Shown here in pieces: positions 15,670-24,381 of a stretch of DNA of 64,000 nucleotides. The position numbers and the translations under genes are program-made. The DNA comes from Neorhizobium sp. NCHU2750 (lineage in GTDB: Bacteria > Pseudomonadota > Alphaproteobacteria > Rhizobiales > Rhizobiaceae), in contig NZ_CP030832.1 in the NCBI RefSeq assembly GCF_003597675.1, positions 136,148-200,147 of the forward strand, given 5' to 3'. The stretch's first letter is position 1. Each line of letters starts with the position of its first letter. Below the pieces are notes generated by a model. It made no database searches and was not told the DNA's origin. It saw only the letters and a program-made list of their open reading frames with translations.

Positions 15670-16920
15670 TCAACTGCTCCAGAGACAGGAAAGTGGGACG
15701 GCAGCCAGCTTATCGCCAAATGGCAGGATCTTATCGCCGTCATGGAGGACCAAGCCTGCCTTGAAAGCGTTTCCGGATGCAGCGGCGACCTTTCGCAGGC
15801 CTTTGAAATCGTGGGAGGTCACGGTCGCAGCGGCCTTTACCTCAAGGCCGATCAAGTCTCCGGCTTCGTCCTCCAGGATGATATCGACCTCGTCCTGGTC
15901 CTTGTCGCGATAATGATGGACGGTCGGGCGAACCTCGCTCCAAGTCGCGAGCCTGAGGATCTCATTGGCGACGAACGTCTCCAGGAGTGCTCCGACCACG
16001 GATCTGTCTTTCGCTATGCGATCTGCCGTCAATCCCGTCAGCGCCGCGAGAAGCCCGCTATCCAGGAAGACCAGCTTTGGAGTCTTTATAAGGCGCTTCA
16101 GCGGATTGCGAAACCAGGGTTCTATGCGGTGGACGAGAAACAGGTTTTCGAAAATGCCGATATAGCGACGCGCCGTCTTGTCATCGAGACCGATCTGGCC
16201 CGCGAGCTGCGCGAAATTCAACAATTGTCCGGAATGATGTGCCAGTGCGCGAAGGAGCTGAGGCATTTGGTCGAGGCGCTCGACATCGGCAATTTCGGTT
16301 ACGTCGCGCTCCACGATTGCGCGAATATACTCCCTGGCCCAAGCAGAGCGGCGACGAGGATCGGCGCGCGCGACCATTTCCGGATACCCCCCGGTCAGGG
16401 CGCACTCTATCAGATCCGGCCCCGTCACGAGGTTTCGCGGCGCTGTGAGGTCTCCGGCGTACGCCCTGTCGAGAAAATTGCCTGTCTCCTGCCGGATTTC
16501 TGCCTGTGCTAGGGGCAAAAGCGTGACAACTTCCATCCTGCCGGCAAGGCTTTCCGAGACTGTGGGGAGTGCGAGGATATTGGCGGATCCCGTCAGAAGA
16601 AAGCGACCGGGACGTCGGTCATTGTCGACCGCGCTCTTGATTGCGCGCAGCAGTTCGGGAGCGCGCTGCACCTCGTCGAGGATTGCGGTATCGATCTGCC
16701 GGACGAACCCGACGGGGTCGGCTTTTGCGGATGCAAGCGTCGTCTCGTCGTCCAGGGTGAAATAGGGCCGATCGCCGCTTAAGAGCGAGCGCACCAGCGT
16801 AGTCTTGCCGCATTGTCGCGGCCCATTCACCAGAACCACCGGCGTGTCGCTGGTCGCCACGGCCACACGTGCGGCAGCACCTCTGGGATAGAGCTCGTTT
16901 CCTTTGTTTGCGCCGGTCAT
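15670..16920 (-). CDS. AAA-family ATPase with DUF4143 domain
   Basis: 416 aa. The Walker A is VVLVNGPRQCGKTTLVRSLL (residues 28-47), the Walker B region is DTAILDEVQRAPELL, and the sensor is GRFLLTGSANILALP. After the ATPase come a winged-helix region and DUF4143 (QLLNFAQLAGQIGLDDKTAR, RYIGIFENLFLVHRIEPW). The end carries HHYRDKDQDEVDIILED and GLEVKAAATVTS, a PD-(D/E)xK-nuclease-like arrangement. Such proteins are widespread, often mobile or defence-associated, and their substrate is unknown. The ATG at 16920 is preferred over a TTG one codon earlier. A direct-repeat array lies 34 bp upstream. Confidence 0.88.
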   Translation of the reverse strand: MTGANKGNELYPRGAAARVAVATSDTPVVLVNGPRQCGKTTLVRSLLSGDRPYFTLDDETTLASAKADPVGFVRQIDTAILDEVQRAPELLRAIKSAVDNDRRPGRFLLTGSANILALPTVSESLAGRMEVVTLLPLAQAEIRQETGNFLDRAYAGDLTAPRNLVTGPDLIECALTGGYPEMVARADPRRRSAWAREYIRAIVERDVTEIADVERLDQMPQLLRALAHHSGQLLNFAQLAGQIGLDDKTARRYIGIFENLFLVHRIEPWFRNPLKRLIKTPKLVFLDSGLLAALTGLTADRIAKDRSVVGALLETFVANEILRLATWSEVRPTVHHYRDKDQDEVDIILEDEAGDLIGLEVKAAATVTSHDFKGLRKVAAASGNAFKAGLVLHDGDKILPFGDKLAAVPLSCLWSS

Positions 16921-16953
16921 CAACTAAAGTCCCATGAAACGATCGCAATGATC

Positions 16954-17032
16954 CGTCCGATTCGGAGAATATGATCGTCTAATTCGGATTTCAAGTGCGT
17001 CCAATCCGGAATGTAACGCCGTCCAATTCGGA
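16954..17032. repeat. four direct repeats with exact 22-bp period (iteron-like)
   Basis: The cores are CGTCCGATTCGGA (16954), CGTCTAATTCGGA (16976), CGTCCAATCCGGA (16998) and CGTCCAATTCGGA (17020). Each is 13 bp with 9-bp spacers of unrelated sequence, consensus CGTCYRATYCGGA. The 22-bp period is about two helical turns, so all sites face the same side of the helix. They lie between the divergent ATPase (start 16920) and ParB-like (start 17342) genes. The rest of the gap, 17033-17341, holds no gene. Confidence 0.9.
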
Positions 17033-17341
17033 TGCACACGATGCCATGCCAAGCAATGTTCCCATCTGTGGCGAGAAGCATAAAGGAGGAAAAGAAGAAG
17101 AGAGGAGTAGATCCCTCTCGCAGATCGCCCGGCCCGCCGCCGCTTCGCTCAACCGCCCCCTACACAACCCTGCCCGTCGGTCTCGCAGGGCTGAACGCCC
17201 CGCTCACCCTGCCAGGCAGGGTCGCTCGGGCGCCGTTGCGCCGGCCCGTTCGCTCCGCGGTCCGGGAAATGTCTTCGGAAAGAACTGAAGGCAGGAAGGG
17301 GTGGCGACCGCCGCTCTAGAAACCCACAAGGAGCAAACCAC

Positions 17342-19090
17342 ATGCAGATCCTCAAAATCGATCCTCGTACGCTGAAGGGCAATCCCGACGATGCCCGCCG
17401 GTCCAAGTCCTCGCCGCAGGCCGACGCTCTGCTTCTGGCCACGGTGAAGGCCGTCGGCATCATCCAGCCACCGATCGTTTCGCCCGAGACCGATGGCGGT
17501 AATGGCCTCATCATCCAGGCCGGCCACCGCCGCGTGGCCCAGGCGATCGCAGCCGGTCACGAGGAGATCGAGGTCATCGTCTGCGAGGCCGCCAACGACA
17601 ACGGTGCCATGCGCTCGATGGTGGAGAATATCGCCCGCGAGCCGCTCAACCCGATCGACCAGTGGCGTGGCATCGAACGACTCGTGGCCCTTGGCTGGAC
17701 CGAGGAGGCAATCAGCGTGGCGCTGGCGCTTCCCGTCCGCCAGATCCGCAAGCTGAGGCTACTGGCCAATGTCCTGGGCTCGATGCTCGATCATATGGCG
17801 CTCGGCGATATGCCGAACGAGCAGCATCTGCGCACGATCGCCGCGGCGTCGCTCGATGAGCAGAGGCAAGTCTGGAAGGCGAACAAGCCAAAGAAAGCCG
17901 AGCGGGCCGACTGGTATAATATCGCTCGCGCCCTCTCCAAGACCCGCATGTTCGCCAAGGATGCAAGCTTCGGCGATGATCTCGCAAACGCCTACGGTAT
18001 CGAGTGGGTCGAGGATCTCTTCGCACCGGCCGATCAGGACAGCCGCTACACGACCAATGTCGAAGCGTTTCTTGGTGCACAGCAGGAATGGATGACAACA
18101 AATCTTCCGAAGAAAGGCGCGATCGTCGAGGTCAACAACTGGGCCCAGCCCGAGCTGCCGAAGAAGGCCGAGCGTATTTACGGTAAGCCGTCGAAGTCCG
18201 ATCATGTCGGCATGTATCTCGACCGCGACGGCAAGGTTCAGTCGGTCGCGTATCGCATGCCCGAAGAGAAGAAGACCAAGGGCGCAGCGGTCAGCGGTGG
18301 GGGCGACAACAGCGCGGTGATTGACGCTCCGAAGGTCCGGCCTGACGTCACGCAGAAGGGGCAGGACATGATCGGCGACTTCCGCACCGATGCCCTGCAT
18401 GAGGCGCTCGGTCGCGCCCCGATCGAAGACGACACGCTGATGGCGCTGCTCGTCATCGCGTTTGCGGGCCTGAATGTCCGCGTCGATTCCGGCGCGAGCG
18501 ATACCGTGATCGGAGCGGGTCGGCTCCGCCGGCATGCCGCCCGTCTGCTCTCGGATGACGGCGAACTTAGCACGGACATGGAGACGGTGCGGGTCGTGGC
18601 GCGCTCAGTCCTCATTGATGTCCTGTCGTGCCGCCGTGGCATGTCGAACAGTGGCATGATCGCGCGCATCGCTGGCGACGCGATCGGTGCCGACAAATTC
18701 CTTCCGAACATGGGATCGGAGGATTTCCTCTTGTGCCTGTCGCGCCAGGCGCTTGAGGCATCCTGCACCGAAGCATCGGTTCAGCCGCGGTCCAAGGTCT
18801 GCGAAACCCGCGCAGCGCTGGTCGAGCATTTCGCAACTCAGCACTTCGTCCATCCCGCCGGCCGCTTCGCGCCGCCGGCCGACGAGCTGCTCGACTGGAT
18901 CCGGGCAGGCGCGGCCACCGACGTCATCGGCGCGGGCTTCCAGGATGACGGCATTGGCGATGCCGGCGCCTCGGCTGAAGAGTATGAGGGGCAGCTCGAG
19001 GAGGGGGCGGATCAGGATGATCCGCACGACGCCGACGTCGAAGCCGACGATGGCCGCGACGAGTTTTTCGATCAGAGGGCGGCAGCATGA
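17342..19090 (+). CDS. ParB/RepB-like nuclease-domain protein, 582 aa
   Basis: Residues 1-80 form a ParB N-terminal domain. It opens MQILKIDPRTLKGNPDDARR. The motif region is TVKAVGIIQPPIVSP, then LIIQAGHRRVAQAIAAG, where GHRRVA corresponds to the ParB box II (GERRxxA). A KorB/HTH-like helix block follows (WTEEAISVALALPVRQIRKL, RLLANVLGSM). The large C-terminal half is unlike chromosomal ParB and ends in a very acidic tail (EEYEGQLEEGADQDDPHDAD). Such long proteins are common on rhizobial plasmids outside repABC and are not the main partition protein. It may bind the 22-bp repeats upstream (inference). It heads a plus-strand group continuing to the antirestriction gene. Confidence 0.88.
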   Translation: MQILKIDPRTLKGNPDDARRSKSSPQADALLLATVKAVGIIQPPIVSPETDGGNGLIIQAGHRRVAQAIAAGHEEIEVIVCEAANDNGAMRSMVENIAREPLNPIDQWRGIERLVALGWTEEAISVALALPVRQIRKLRLLANVLGSMLDHMALGDMPNEQHLRTIAAASLDEQRQVWKANKPKKAERADWYNIARALSKTRMFAKDASFGDDLANAYGIEWVEDLFAPADQDSRYTTNVEAFLGAQQEWMTTNLPKKGAIVEVNNWAQPELPKKAERIYGKPSKSDHVGMYLDRDGKVQSVAYRMPEEKKTKGAAVSGGGDNSAVIDAPKVRPDVTQKGQDMIGDFRTDALHEALGRAPIEDDTLMALLVIAFAGLNVRVDSGASDTVIGAGRLRRHAARLLSDDGELSTDMETVRVVARSVLIDVLSCRRGMSNSGMIARIAGDAIGADKFLPNMGSEDFLLCLSRQALEASCTEASVQPRSKVCETRAALVEHFATQHFVHPAGRFAPPADELLDWIRAGAATDVIGAGFQDDGIGDAGASAEEYEGQLEEGADQDDPHDADVEADDGRDEFFDQRAAA

Positions 19091-19110
19091 CCGCCGCCCT
19101 CTAGTCGAAC

Positions 19111-19645
19111 ATGGCAGCAACCACCCCCAATCTTTCGGGGGTGGAGTTTGCCAAAAGCCCGGACGGCCTGCCCGTCGCCCGCATCGATGATCTGGTCCTC
19201 GGCATGGTCACCTCGCCGAATGGCTTTGCCTATCTCGCGAGTGCGGTCTTTGTCCGCCGGCCGCTTGTAGAACTGACCCGTGCCGATTTCATCGGACACA
19301 ACGGCTGGGTGGCCGACGAGGACGAGTTTCGAACGCGCGTTGCCGAGACGGCTGGTCACAAACGCGATCTGGCGAAACTGAACCGCGTGCGGACGCGCAT
19401 GTCGGCGAACACGCCTTGCTGCGCGCGCCGGACGCCAGGCGATCACGTTGAAAGTCCGGAGCCGGGCGCGACGTCGGTCCGGTCCCCGTCTCTACCATCA
19501 GGAGCTTGCCGATCGCCTGGCCTTCGAACGGTGGGGCGAACTCGACACGCTCGCATCAAGGCTTGCGGTGCAAGAGCAGATCATCGACGCGCTTGAGCAT
19601 TGCGGTGACACGCCTCTATCGCCCTCGCGTGGTAGGTGGACCTGA
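19111..19645 (+). pseudogene. deletion fusion of two plasmid proteins (DUF7007-like N-terminus)
   Basis: Residues 1-95 (LSGVEFAKSPDGLPVARIDD, SAVFVRRPLVELTRADFIGH and EFRTRVAETAGHKRDLAKL) resemble the N-terminus of a longer plasmid-encoded family, DUF7007-type from memory. After RTRMSANTP the sequence changes character. From about 19420 a different frame encodes GRQAITLKVRSRARRRSGPR, LYHQELADRLAFERWGELDT and LASRLAVQEQIIDALE, which looks like the C-terminus of another protein. An internal deletion that joined two genes out of frame explains this best. The N-terminal frame itself runs to 19596. Confidence 0.55.
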
Positions 19646-20029
19646 GGCGGGGTGGACTGCGGGGAGGCTTCTGATCACCGTGCAGTCACGACATCTCCCA
19701 GGGTGGCGGGCTTGGCCATGTCGTCCCTCGTCGCCGTGCATCTGACATCGGACCCGTGCCGGACTGCCCTTCTTCTCGTTGCGGTCTGAACCGGCGGCCG
19801 GTCGTTTCAAGGCCGCTGTCGCGCCGCAGAGCGGCCGACCCAACCTCACTGCGCGAGGCCAGGCTCGCGGTCTGCTCAGGTTAAAACCTGCTGGCTCGCA
19901 AACCTGCCCTGCTGGCTTAGTCGGGTCGGACCTGTGAAGCCGCCCGTCCTTTGCCGGTTCTGGTCGTCCGCATCGAAGGGCAGACCGGCACGGGCCGGAA
20001 CCGCTTCGGCAGCCACGGAAGGAACAGAC
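19646..20029. other. intergenic region upstream of 20030 gene
   Basis: About 380 bp, GC-rich, with no convincing gene. It contains a good ribosome site (GGAAGGA) just before the next start. Otherwise I see no element. Confidence 0.55.
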
Positions 20030-20617
20030 ATGGCCAAGCCCGCCACCCCCAATCGCTCCAACGCCAGATCAATGCAATCGCGCCGCGGCACCACACTCGA
20101 AATGGTCCGCCTCTCCTGCCCCGACGCCGTCCAGGCGCTCAAAATCGCCGAAAGCTTCGGCACCGCGGTCGTTGATAGCGATGGCATCCGCAGCCTGCAT
20201 GAGCGGCTGATCGTCGAGACCGCCGACAGCCTCTCTGAAGGGCTCGGCGAGAAGGCGATGCAGATCCATCTGCAAAGGATCGTCGGAGCCTTCGTCGGAT
20301 CGGCACATGGCGCCGGACAGTTCTACTCTCGCGCCGTCAGCGAGGCGCGCGACGCAACGGCCAAGGCATCGAACGATGCCCGCGACGAGGATCTCGACGG
20401 TCCGGTCGGCTACGATAGCGCCGCCCAGCGTAAGCGGGAATTCGCGGCCGATATGAGTGTCCAGTCCCACGCGCTGCGCATGGCAGCCGAGGGCGCGGTG
20501 ACGGCCTACGAGCAGGTGGTCGGAGAGACCTGGAAGCCCTTCGATCGGCCGGTCGAGAACCCAGGCGCATCGCTCGACCGCAAGGCAGCCGAAGCTCAGA
20601 TGGCCGCCTTCGGCTGA
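20030..20617 (+). CDS. conserved plasmid hypothetical protein, 195 aa
   Basis: Starts MAKPATPNRSNARSMQSRRG with GGAAGGA 6 bp before the ATG. The body is mostly helical (CPDAVQALKIAESFGTAVVD, HERLIVETADSLSEGLGEKA, QIHLQRIVGAFVGSAHGAGQ). No membrane segment or enzyme motif. Proteins of this type accompany ParB-like and ArdC genes in the accessory region of rhizobial plasmids (known association from memory). Function unknown. A terminator follows about 45 bp after the stop. Confidence 0.75.
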   Translation: MAKPATPNRSNARSMQSRRGTTLEMVRLSCPDAVQALKIAESFGTAVVDSDGIRSLHERLIVETADSLSEGLGEKAMQIHLQRIVGAFVGSAHGAGQFYSRAVSEARDATAKASNDARDEDLDGPVGYDSAAQRKREFAADMSVQSHALRMAAEGAVTAYEQVVGETWKPFDRPVENPGASLDRKAAEAQMAAFG

Positions 20618-20660
20618 TCGGGTCCGCGGGGCGACAGCCCCGCAACCCATCTCTAAACGC

Positions 20661-20692
20661 AAAGGCCGTCACCCACTGGTGTCGGCCTTTTG
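20661..20692 (+). terminator. Rho-independent terminator
   Basis: Stem AAGGCCG/CGGCCTT extended by CACC/GGTG after one mismatch, with a short loop, followed by TTTTGTCGTC. Confidence 0.7.
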
Positions 20693-20901
20693 TCGTCTCA
20701 GCGAAGAGGGAGTGAAAGAAGGGTAGCGCCGCTTGCGGCCCGTCCGTTCAGCGGCCCTGCCGGAGCCGGGCTGTCGATGCAACGGCTATGCCGTCCTCCA
20801 CGCTGTTGCGGCCGTTCCGGTGCATCACCATCCGATCGGCCCCGGCTTTTGGCCTCCGTGACGGACCGCGAGTGGCGCGGTCCTGGAAACGGAGAAGAGA
20901 T

Positions 20902-21828
20902 ATGGGAAAGAAAGCGGAAGCAGATCGCACGGACATCTACACGCGGATTACGGATCGTATTGTCGAGGATCTCGAACGAGGGGTGCGCCCCTGGCTCAAG
21001 CCATGGAGCGCCGCCAATACAAACGGCCGTATCACACGGCCATTGCGCCATAATGGCCTGCCCTACTCCGGCATGAACGTTCTGCTCCTCTGGTCGGAGC
21101 AGCTGTCGCGTGGCTTTGCCTCGCCATCTTGGATGACATTTAAACAGGCGCTCGAGCTGGGCGCGGCTGTGCGCAAGGGCGAAACCGGCTCGACGGTCGT
21201 CTTCGCAACGCGCTTCACCAAGGCGGAAGCGGACGAGAATGGCGGCGAGATCGATCGAGAGATTCCGTTCCTGAAAGCGTACTCTGTCTTCAATGTCGAG
21301 CAAATCGACGGATTGCCGGAGAGCTACCACGCACCGGTGGCCGAGGTGATCGATCCGGTGGCACGGATCGAGAATGCCGATCGCTTCTTCAAGAATACCG
21401 GCGCCGTGATCCGGCACGGCGGCAATCAGGCCTATTACTCGCCTGTCACCGACCACATCCAGATGCCACCCTTCGAGGCGTTCCGTGATGCTGCCGGATA
21501 CGCGGCCGTCCTTGCGCATGAGTCCACCCATTGGACCGCTTCCAACGATCGCGTCGGGCGCGATCTCTCCCGCTATGCGAAGGATCGGACGGACCGCGCC
21601 CGCGAAGAGCTTATCGCCGAACTCGGCAGTTGCTTCCTTTGCGCCGATCTCGGCATCGCGCCGGAGCTGGAGCCGCGGCCGGACCATGCGTCCTACCTGC
21701 AGTCGTGGCTATCAGTGCTCGCGAATGACAAACGAGCCATCTTCCAGGCGGCGGCACATGCGCAGCGCGCGGTGGCGTTCCTGAATTCCCTGCAGCCGCA
21801 GGCGGATGAACTCAAGCAGGCGGCCTGA
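20902..21828 (+). CDS. ardC: ArdC-like antirestriction protein (zincin-like metallopeptidase)
   Basis: 308 aa. The N-terminal ssDNA-binding domain reads DIYTRITDRIVEDLERGVRP and WLKPWSAAN, then LPYSGMNVLLLWSEQ and PSWMTFKQALELGAAVRKGE. The C-terminal zincin-like domain has VLAHESTHWTASNDR (HExxH metal motif), then REELIAELGSCFLCADLGI (third-ligand Glu region). ArdC of IncW plasmids binds incoming single-stranded DNA and protects it from restriction. The start at 20902 follows GGAGAAGAGAT. Such genes are usually expressed early after plasmid entry; here it lies far from oriT, so that is not assured. Confidence 0.9.
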   Translation: MGKKAEADRTDIYTRITDRIVEDLERGVRPWLKPWSAANTNGRITRPLRHNGLPYSGMNVLLLWSEQLSRGFASPSWMTFKQALELGAAVRKGETGSTVVFATRFTKAEADENGGEIDREIPFLKAYSVFNVEQIDGLPESYHAPVAEVIDPVARIENADRFFKNTGAVIRHGGNQAYYSPVTDHIQMPPFEAFRDAAGYAAVLAHESTHWTASNDRVGRDLSRYAKDRTDRAREELIAELGSCFLCADLGIAPELEPRPDHASYLQSWLSVLANDKRAIFQAAAHAQRAVAFLNSLQPQADELKQAA

Positions 21829-21847
21829 GCAGGCGCCGGCAGTTTGA

Positions 21848-22021
21848 TCAGGTACGGTCGTCACCACCGTTGGCGGCCCGCCGATCCTTATCTTCCTGGT
21901 CCTTGAGACCTTGCGAGATGTCCGCACCCAGCCTTCCCCAGATCGACGGCTTTGCAACATCGGGCCTGGGCTTGCGGGATGGCTTTCGTTCAACGACGAA
22001 CGGTTTAGTCGGTTGGCGCAT
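21848..22021 (-). CDS. small basic hypothetical protein, 57 aa
   Basis: MRQPTKPFVVERKPSRKPRP then DVAKPSIWGRLGADISQGLK. The TKPFVVE...KPSIWG pattern recurs in short rhizobial proteins next to accessory plasmid genes (from memory). An AGGAGG lies 14 bp upstream, which is longer than usual, so the start is uncertain. It runs convergent with the antirestriction gene, whose stop is about 20 bp away. Confidence 0.5.
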   Translation of the reverse strand: MRQPTKPFVVERKPSRKPRPDVAKPSIWGRLGADISQGLKDQEDKDRRAANGGDDRT

Positions 22022-22249
22022 GCGGTTTCTGTTGTCCTCCTGACGACGAATCGTACACGACGATACCGCACAGAGTATCGGTGGCAATGGCCCTAGCCGG
22101 GTACATCGACAGGGACATTCCGAACCAAACATGTCTGACCACGGTTCAGGTTGGGGCCGGTGAGAACCGGGTTCCATGGTGACATGGTGCCATGATGGCC
22201 GACGCCAGCCATTGCCGTGTTCCTTCAATCTCTTCCTGGGGCTCCATCT

Positions 22250-22363
22250 GCGGGCTCGATTGGGCATGTCTGACCGGAAAACCGGCTTCGCCTCGATCGT
22301 CCTCCCGCAACGGCAGGTCTCGGATTTCTTACCCCGTGCGGCGAGCCGCCCTCCTCTCCCTCC
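22250..22363 (+). repeat. conserved leader, copy A (upstream of first DUF736 gene)
   Basis: About 114 bp beginning GCGGGCTCGATTGGGCATGT and containing CCTCCCGCAACGGCA. It is closely similar to 24136-24250 upstream of the second DUF736 gene. A small CCGG-AAAA-CCGG hairpin varies between copies, with some change in the stem bases. Could be an untranslated regulatory leader. Confidence 0.7.
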
Positions 22364-22491
22364 AAGAAATCCGACCCCAGCCGCCTTCCACTGCGTTTCA
22401 GCCCTTTGGGTGCGGTCCGATCGCTTCCGGTCTTGTCGACAGCCATCGAGGCCGCATTGGAGCGGCTCGAAACAGCGAAAGGAACGCAAAA

Positions 22492-22800
22492 ATGGCTACG
22501 ATCGGCACCTTCACCTCGGAAAAGAACGGCTTCACCGGCTCGATCCGCACTCTCGCCCTCAACGTCAAGGCTCGCATCACCCGCGTCGAGAACCCTTCGG
22601 AAAAAGGCCCGCAGTTCCGCGTCTATGCGGGAACGGTCGAGCTCGGCGCCGCCTGGCAGAAGACTTCTGAGCAAGGCCGCGACTACCTCTCGGTCAAGCT
22701 CGACGATCCGAGCTTCCCGGCCCCGATCTACGCGACACTCGCCGAAGTCGAAGGCGAAGATGGCCTTCAGCTCATCTGGTCCCGGCCGAATCGGGACTGA
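22492..22800 (+). CDS. DUF736 family protein, copy A
   Basis: 102 aa beginning [20 protein letters not shown], with [40 protein letters not shown] and LIWSRPNRD, which together cover the whole DUF736 domain. It is a small beta-rich protein found in large numbers on alphaproteobacterial plasmids and integrative elements. Its biochemical role is unknown, and ssDNA or RNA contact is only a guess. An AAAGGAACGCAAAA ribosome site precedes the start. Nearly identical to the copy at 24382. Confidence 0.9.
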   Translation: MATIGTFTSEKNGFTGSIRTLALNVKARITRVENPSEKGPQFRVYAGTVELGAAWQKTSEQGRDYLSVKLDDPSFPAPIYATLAEVEGEDGLQLIWSRPNRD

Positions 22801-22810
22801 TCTGGATCAC

Positions 22811-22835
22811 GAGGCTCCGCCGCCGGCGGGGCCTC
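22811..22835 (+). terminator. hairpin after DUF736 copy A
   Basis: GAGGCTCCGCC / GGCGGGGCCTC stem (one wobble) with a GCC loop. The poly-T is weak (AACCTTTCTT). The same hairpin follows the second copy. Confidence 0.65.
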
Positions 22836-22862
22836 AACCTTTCTTCAGAAAGCGGCGAGCCG

Positions 22863-23471
22863 CTATCGCGCGTCGTATCTGGCGAGCATCTTTCGCAATT
22901 GCGCATTCTGCTCCGAGAGCTTCTTCGCCAACTGTCTCCGCAATGCTGCGACCTCAGCATCGAGATCGGCCATCTCGTCCAGGACCGATTTGGGGCCTGT
23001 GGGCGTAACTGGTGCTTCACCGACGGGCTCGGTTGTCGGCTTATCTTGCTTGGCGAGTGGCCCGGTAGCCGCTGGGCGATCCGGCGCGGGCTCCGCCGAT
23101 TCCTCGCTCACCATTTGAGCCGGGGCTGCCCCGGGTTCCGCAGCTGCGGTGACGTCGCTGTCTTCAGGGGCGTCTGCGGCCGCCGCAGGTTCAGCGATGT
23201 CGACCCGCTCGGTCGGCTCATCGCCGACCGACGTCACCGATGAGATATCGGCGGCTTTAGCGCCTTCTGGACTTAGCTGCACGGCAGTCTGAGCCGTCTC
23301 CGTAGCATCTTGCTCGACCGGCTGGGGGTTAGCCTCCCGAGATTGGTCCTCAGCGGGCGGATGGTATTCGAGTGCGATGGCCTCAGGCGCGACCGCCTCG
23401 CGCTCGTTAAGTGTTTCCGTCTTTGGCTTACGCGACACCAGGTCAGCCACAAATCTCCATGGTGTTCTCAT
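22863..23471 (-). CDS. Ala/Pro/Glu-rich protein with C-terminal coiled coil
   Basis: 202 aa. The long middle is low complexity and acidic (AVAPEAIALEYHPPAEDQSR, IAEPAAAADAPEDSDVTAAA). The C-terminal 40 residues form a coiled coil (EMADLDAEVAALRRQLAKKL, SEQNAQLRKMLARYDAR). This coiled-coil end is similar to that of the SyrB-like protein encoded next to it (RKELSEKLRAENADLRKRLG), suggesting the two are related or interact. The start at 23471 has GGTGAG a few bases upstream; two earlier ATGs are in frame. Confidence 0.7.
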   Translation of the reverse strand: MRTPWRFVADLVSRKPKTETLNEREAVAPEAIALEYHPPAEDQSREANPQPVEQDATETAQTAVQLSPEGAKAADISSVTSVGDEPTERVDIAEPAAAADAPEDSDVTAAAEPGAAPAQMVSEESAEPAPDRPAATGPLAKQDKPTTEPVGEAPVTPTGPKSVLDEMADLDAEVAALRRQLAKKLSEQNAQLRKMLARYDAR

Positions 23472-23583
23472 CGCACTCACCTTCGGCATGGCGACAGTGT
23501 CCTGCCGCATTCAATCAGATTGGCCGGGCCTCGAGGGCCCGGCGATGTCATGAGATCGATCGACGTGTCGATCAGAGCGGCAC

Positions 23584-23988
23584 TCAAGCCTTGCCGAGGC
23601 GCTTGCGCAGATCGGCATTCTCAGCGCGAAGTTTCTCGGAGAGCTCCTTGCGCAACTGCTTGTTTTCTTCCTCAAGTTTGATGAGATCAGCGATATCGTC
23701 GATAACTTCGACCGAAGCAGCAGGGGCGGCAACCTTTGCGCGCGGCGTGCGGGTGACAGCCTTCTTCGGTTCAGCTACAACCTTCTCAGCCTTGACCGGA
23801 GCAGTTTTGGACCCGCGTTTTGCGCGCGCCTTCTTTGCTGGCTTTTCGGCAGATGCGGCAGCAATGTCAGCCCGTGCGTTCTCAGCAGCAGTCTTCGCAG
23901 CACGTGGCTTGCGGGTCTTCTTTTCGACCGGGGCAGCGGCCGGCGTTTCGGTCGTGGCAGTGGTTTCGGTCATCGTCTCGTCGGCCAT
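23584..23988 (-). CDS. SyrB-like regulator (Ala/Lys-rich, coiled coil)
   Basis: 134 aa beginning MADETMTETTATTETPAAAP, then a basic Lys/Ala-rich middle (KKTRKPRAAKTAAENARADI, KPAKKARAKRGSKTAPVKAE) and a C-terminal coiled coil (IADLIKLEEENKQLRKELSE). This organisation matches the SyrB-like proteins of Sinorhizobium, which modulate symbiotic polysaccharide regulation through SyrM. The basic AT-hook-like middle suggests DNA binding. A GGAGAACACTG ribosome site precedes the ATG. The gene lies between the two DUF736 copies, on the opposite strand. Confidence 0.7.
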   Translation of the reverse strand: MADETMTETTATTETPAAAPVEKKTRKPRAAKTAAENARADIAAASAEKPAKKARAKRGSKTAPVKAEKVVAEPKKAVTRTPRAKVAAPAASVEVIDDIADLIKLEEENKQLRKELSEKLRAENADLRKRLGKA

Positions 23989-24135
23989 CAGTGTTCTCCT
24001 CTGTCAGGCGCAAAAAACATGTGTTTCGCGCTTACGTGAAGTCAATCCGCAAGGATAGCCATTTCGCCGGCAAAAGACCGTCAAACAGGCGCCATCGTCG
24101 ATTTCCCGTCCGAAACTGATGCGGGCCGACCTATC

Positions 24136-24250
24136 GCGGGCTCGATGGGGCATGTCTGATCGGGAGACCGGCTGCGCTTCGATTGTCCTCCCGCAACGGC
24201 AATGTTCAGATTTCCGACCCCGAAGCCCTGCGGCCTTCTCCTCTCCCACT
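24136..24250 (+). repeat. conserved leader, copy B (upstream of second DUF736 gene)
   Basis: Begins GCGGGCTCGATGGGGCATGT and shares long stretches with 22250-22363, including CCTCCCGCAACGGCA. The copies diverge further downstream, up to the ribosome site. Confidence 0.7.
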
Positions 24251-24381
24251 AACAAATCTGTATCTTGCCGCCCTCCATTTCATTCCGTCCTGATCAGGTG
24301 CGGGCCAACGTCCCCGATCTATGCGACTGCCATCGAGGCCGCGATAGGCGCGGCTCGACCATCAGAAAAGGAAATCGAAAA

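Noticed and set aside
16954..17032. CRISPR array
   Set aside because: Repeats are 13 bp with 9-bp spacers, far too short, and no cas genes are present.
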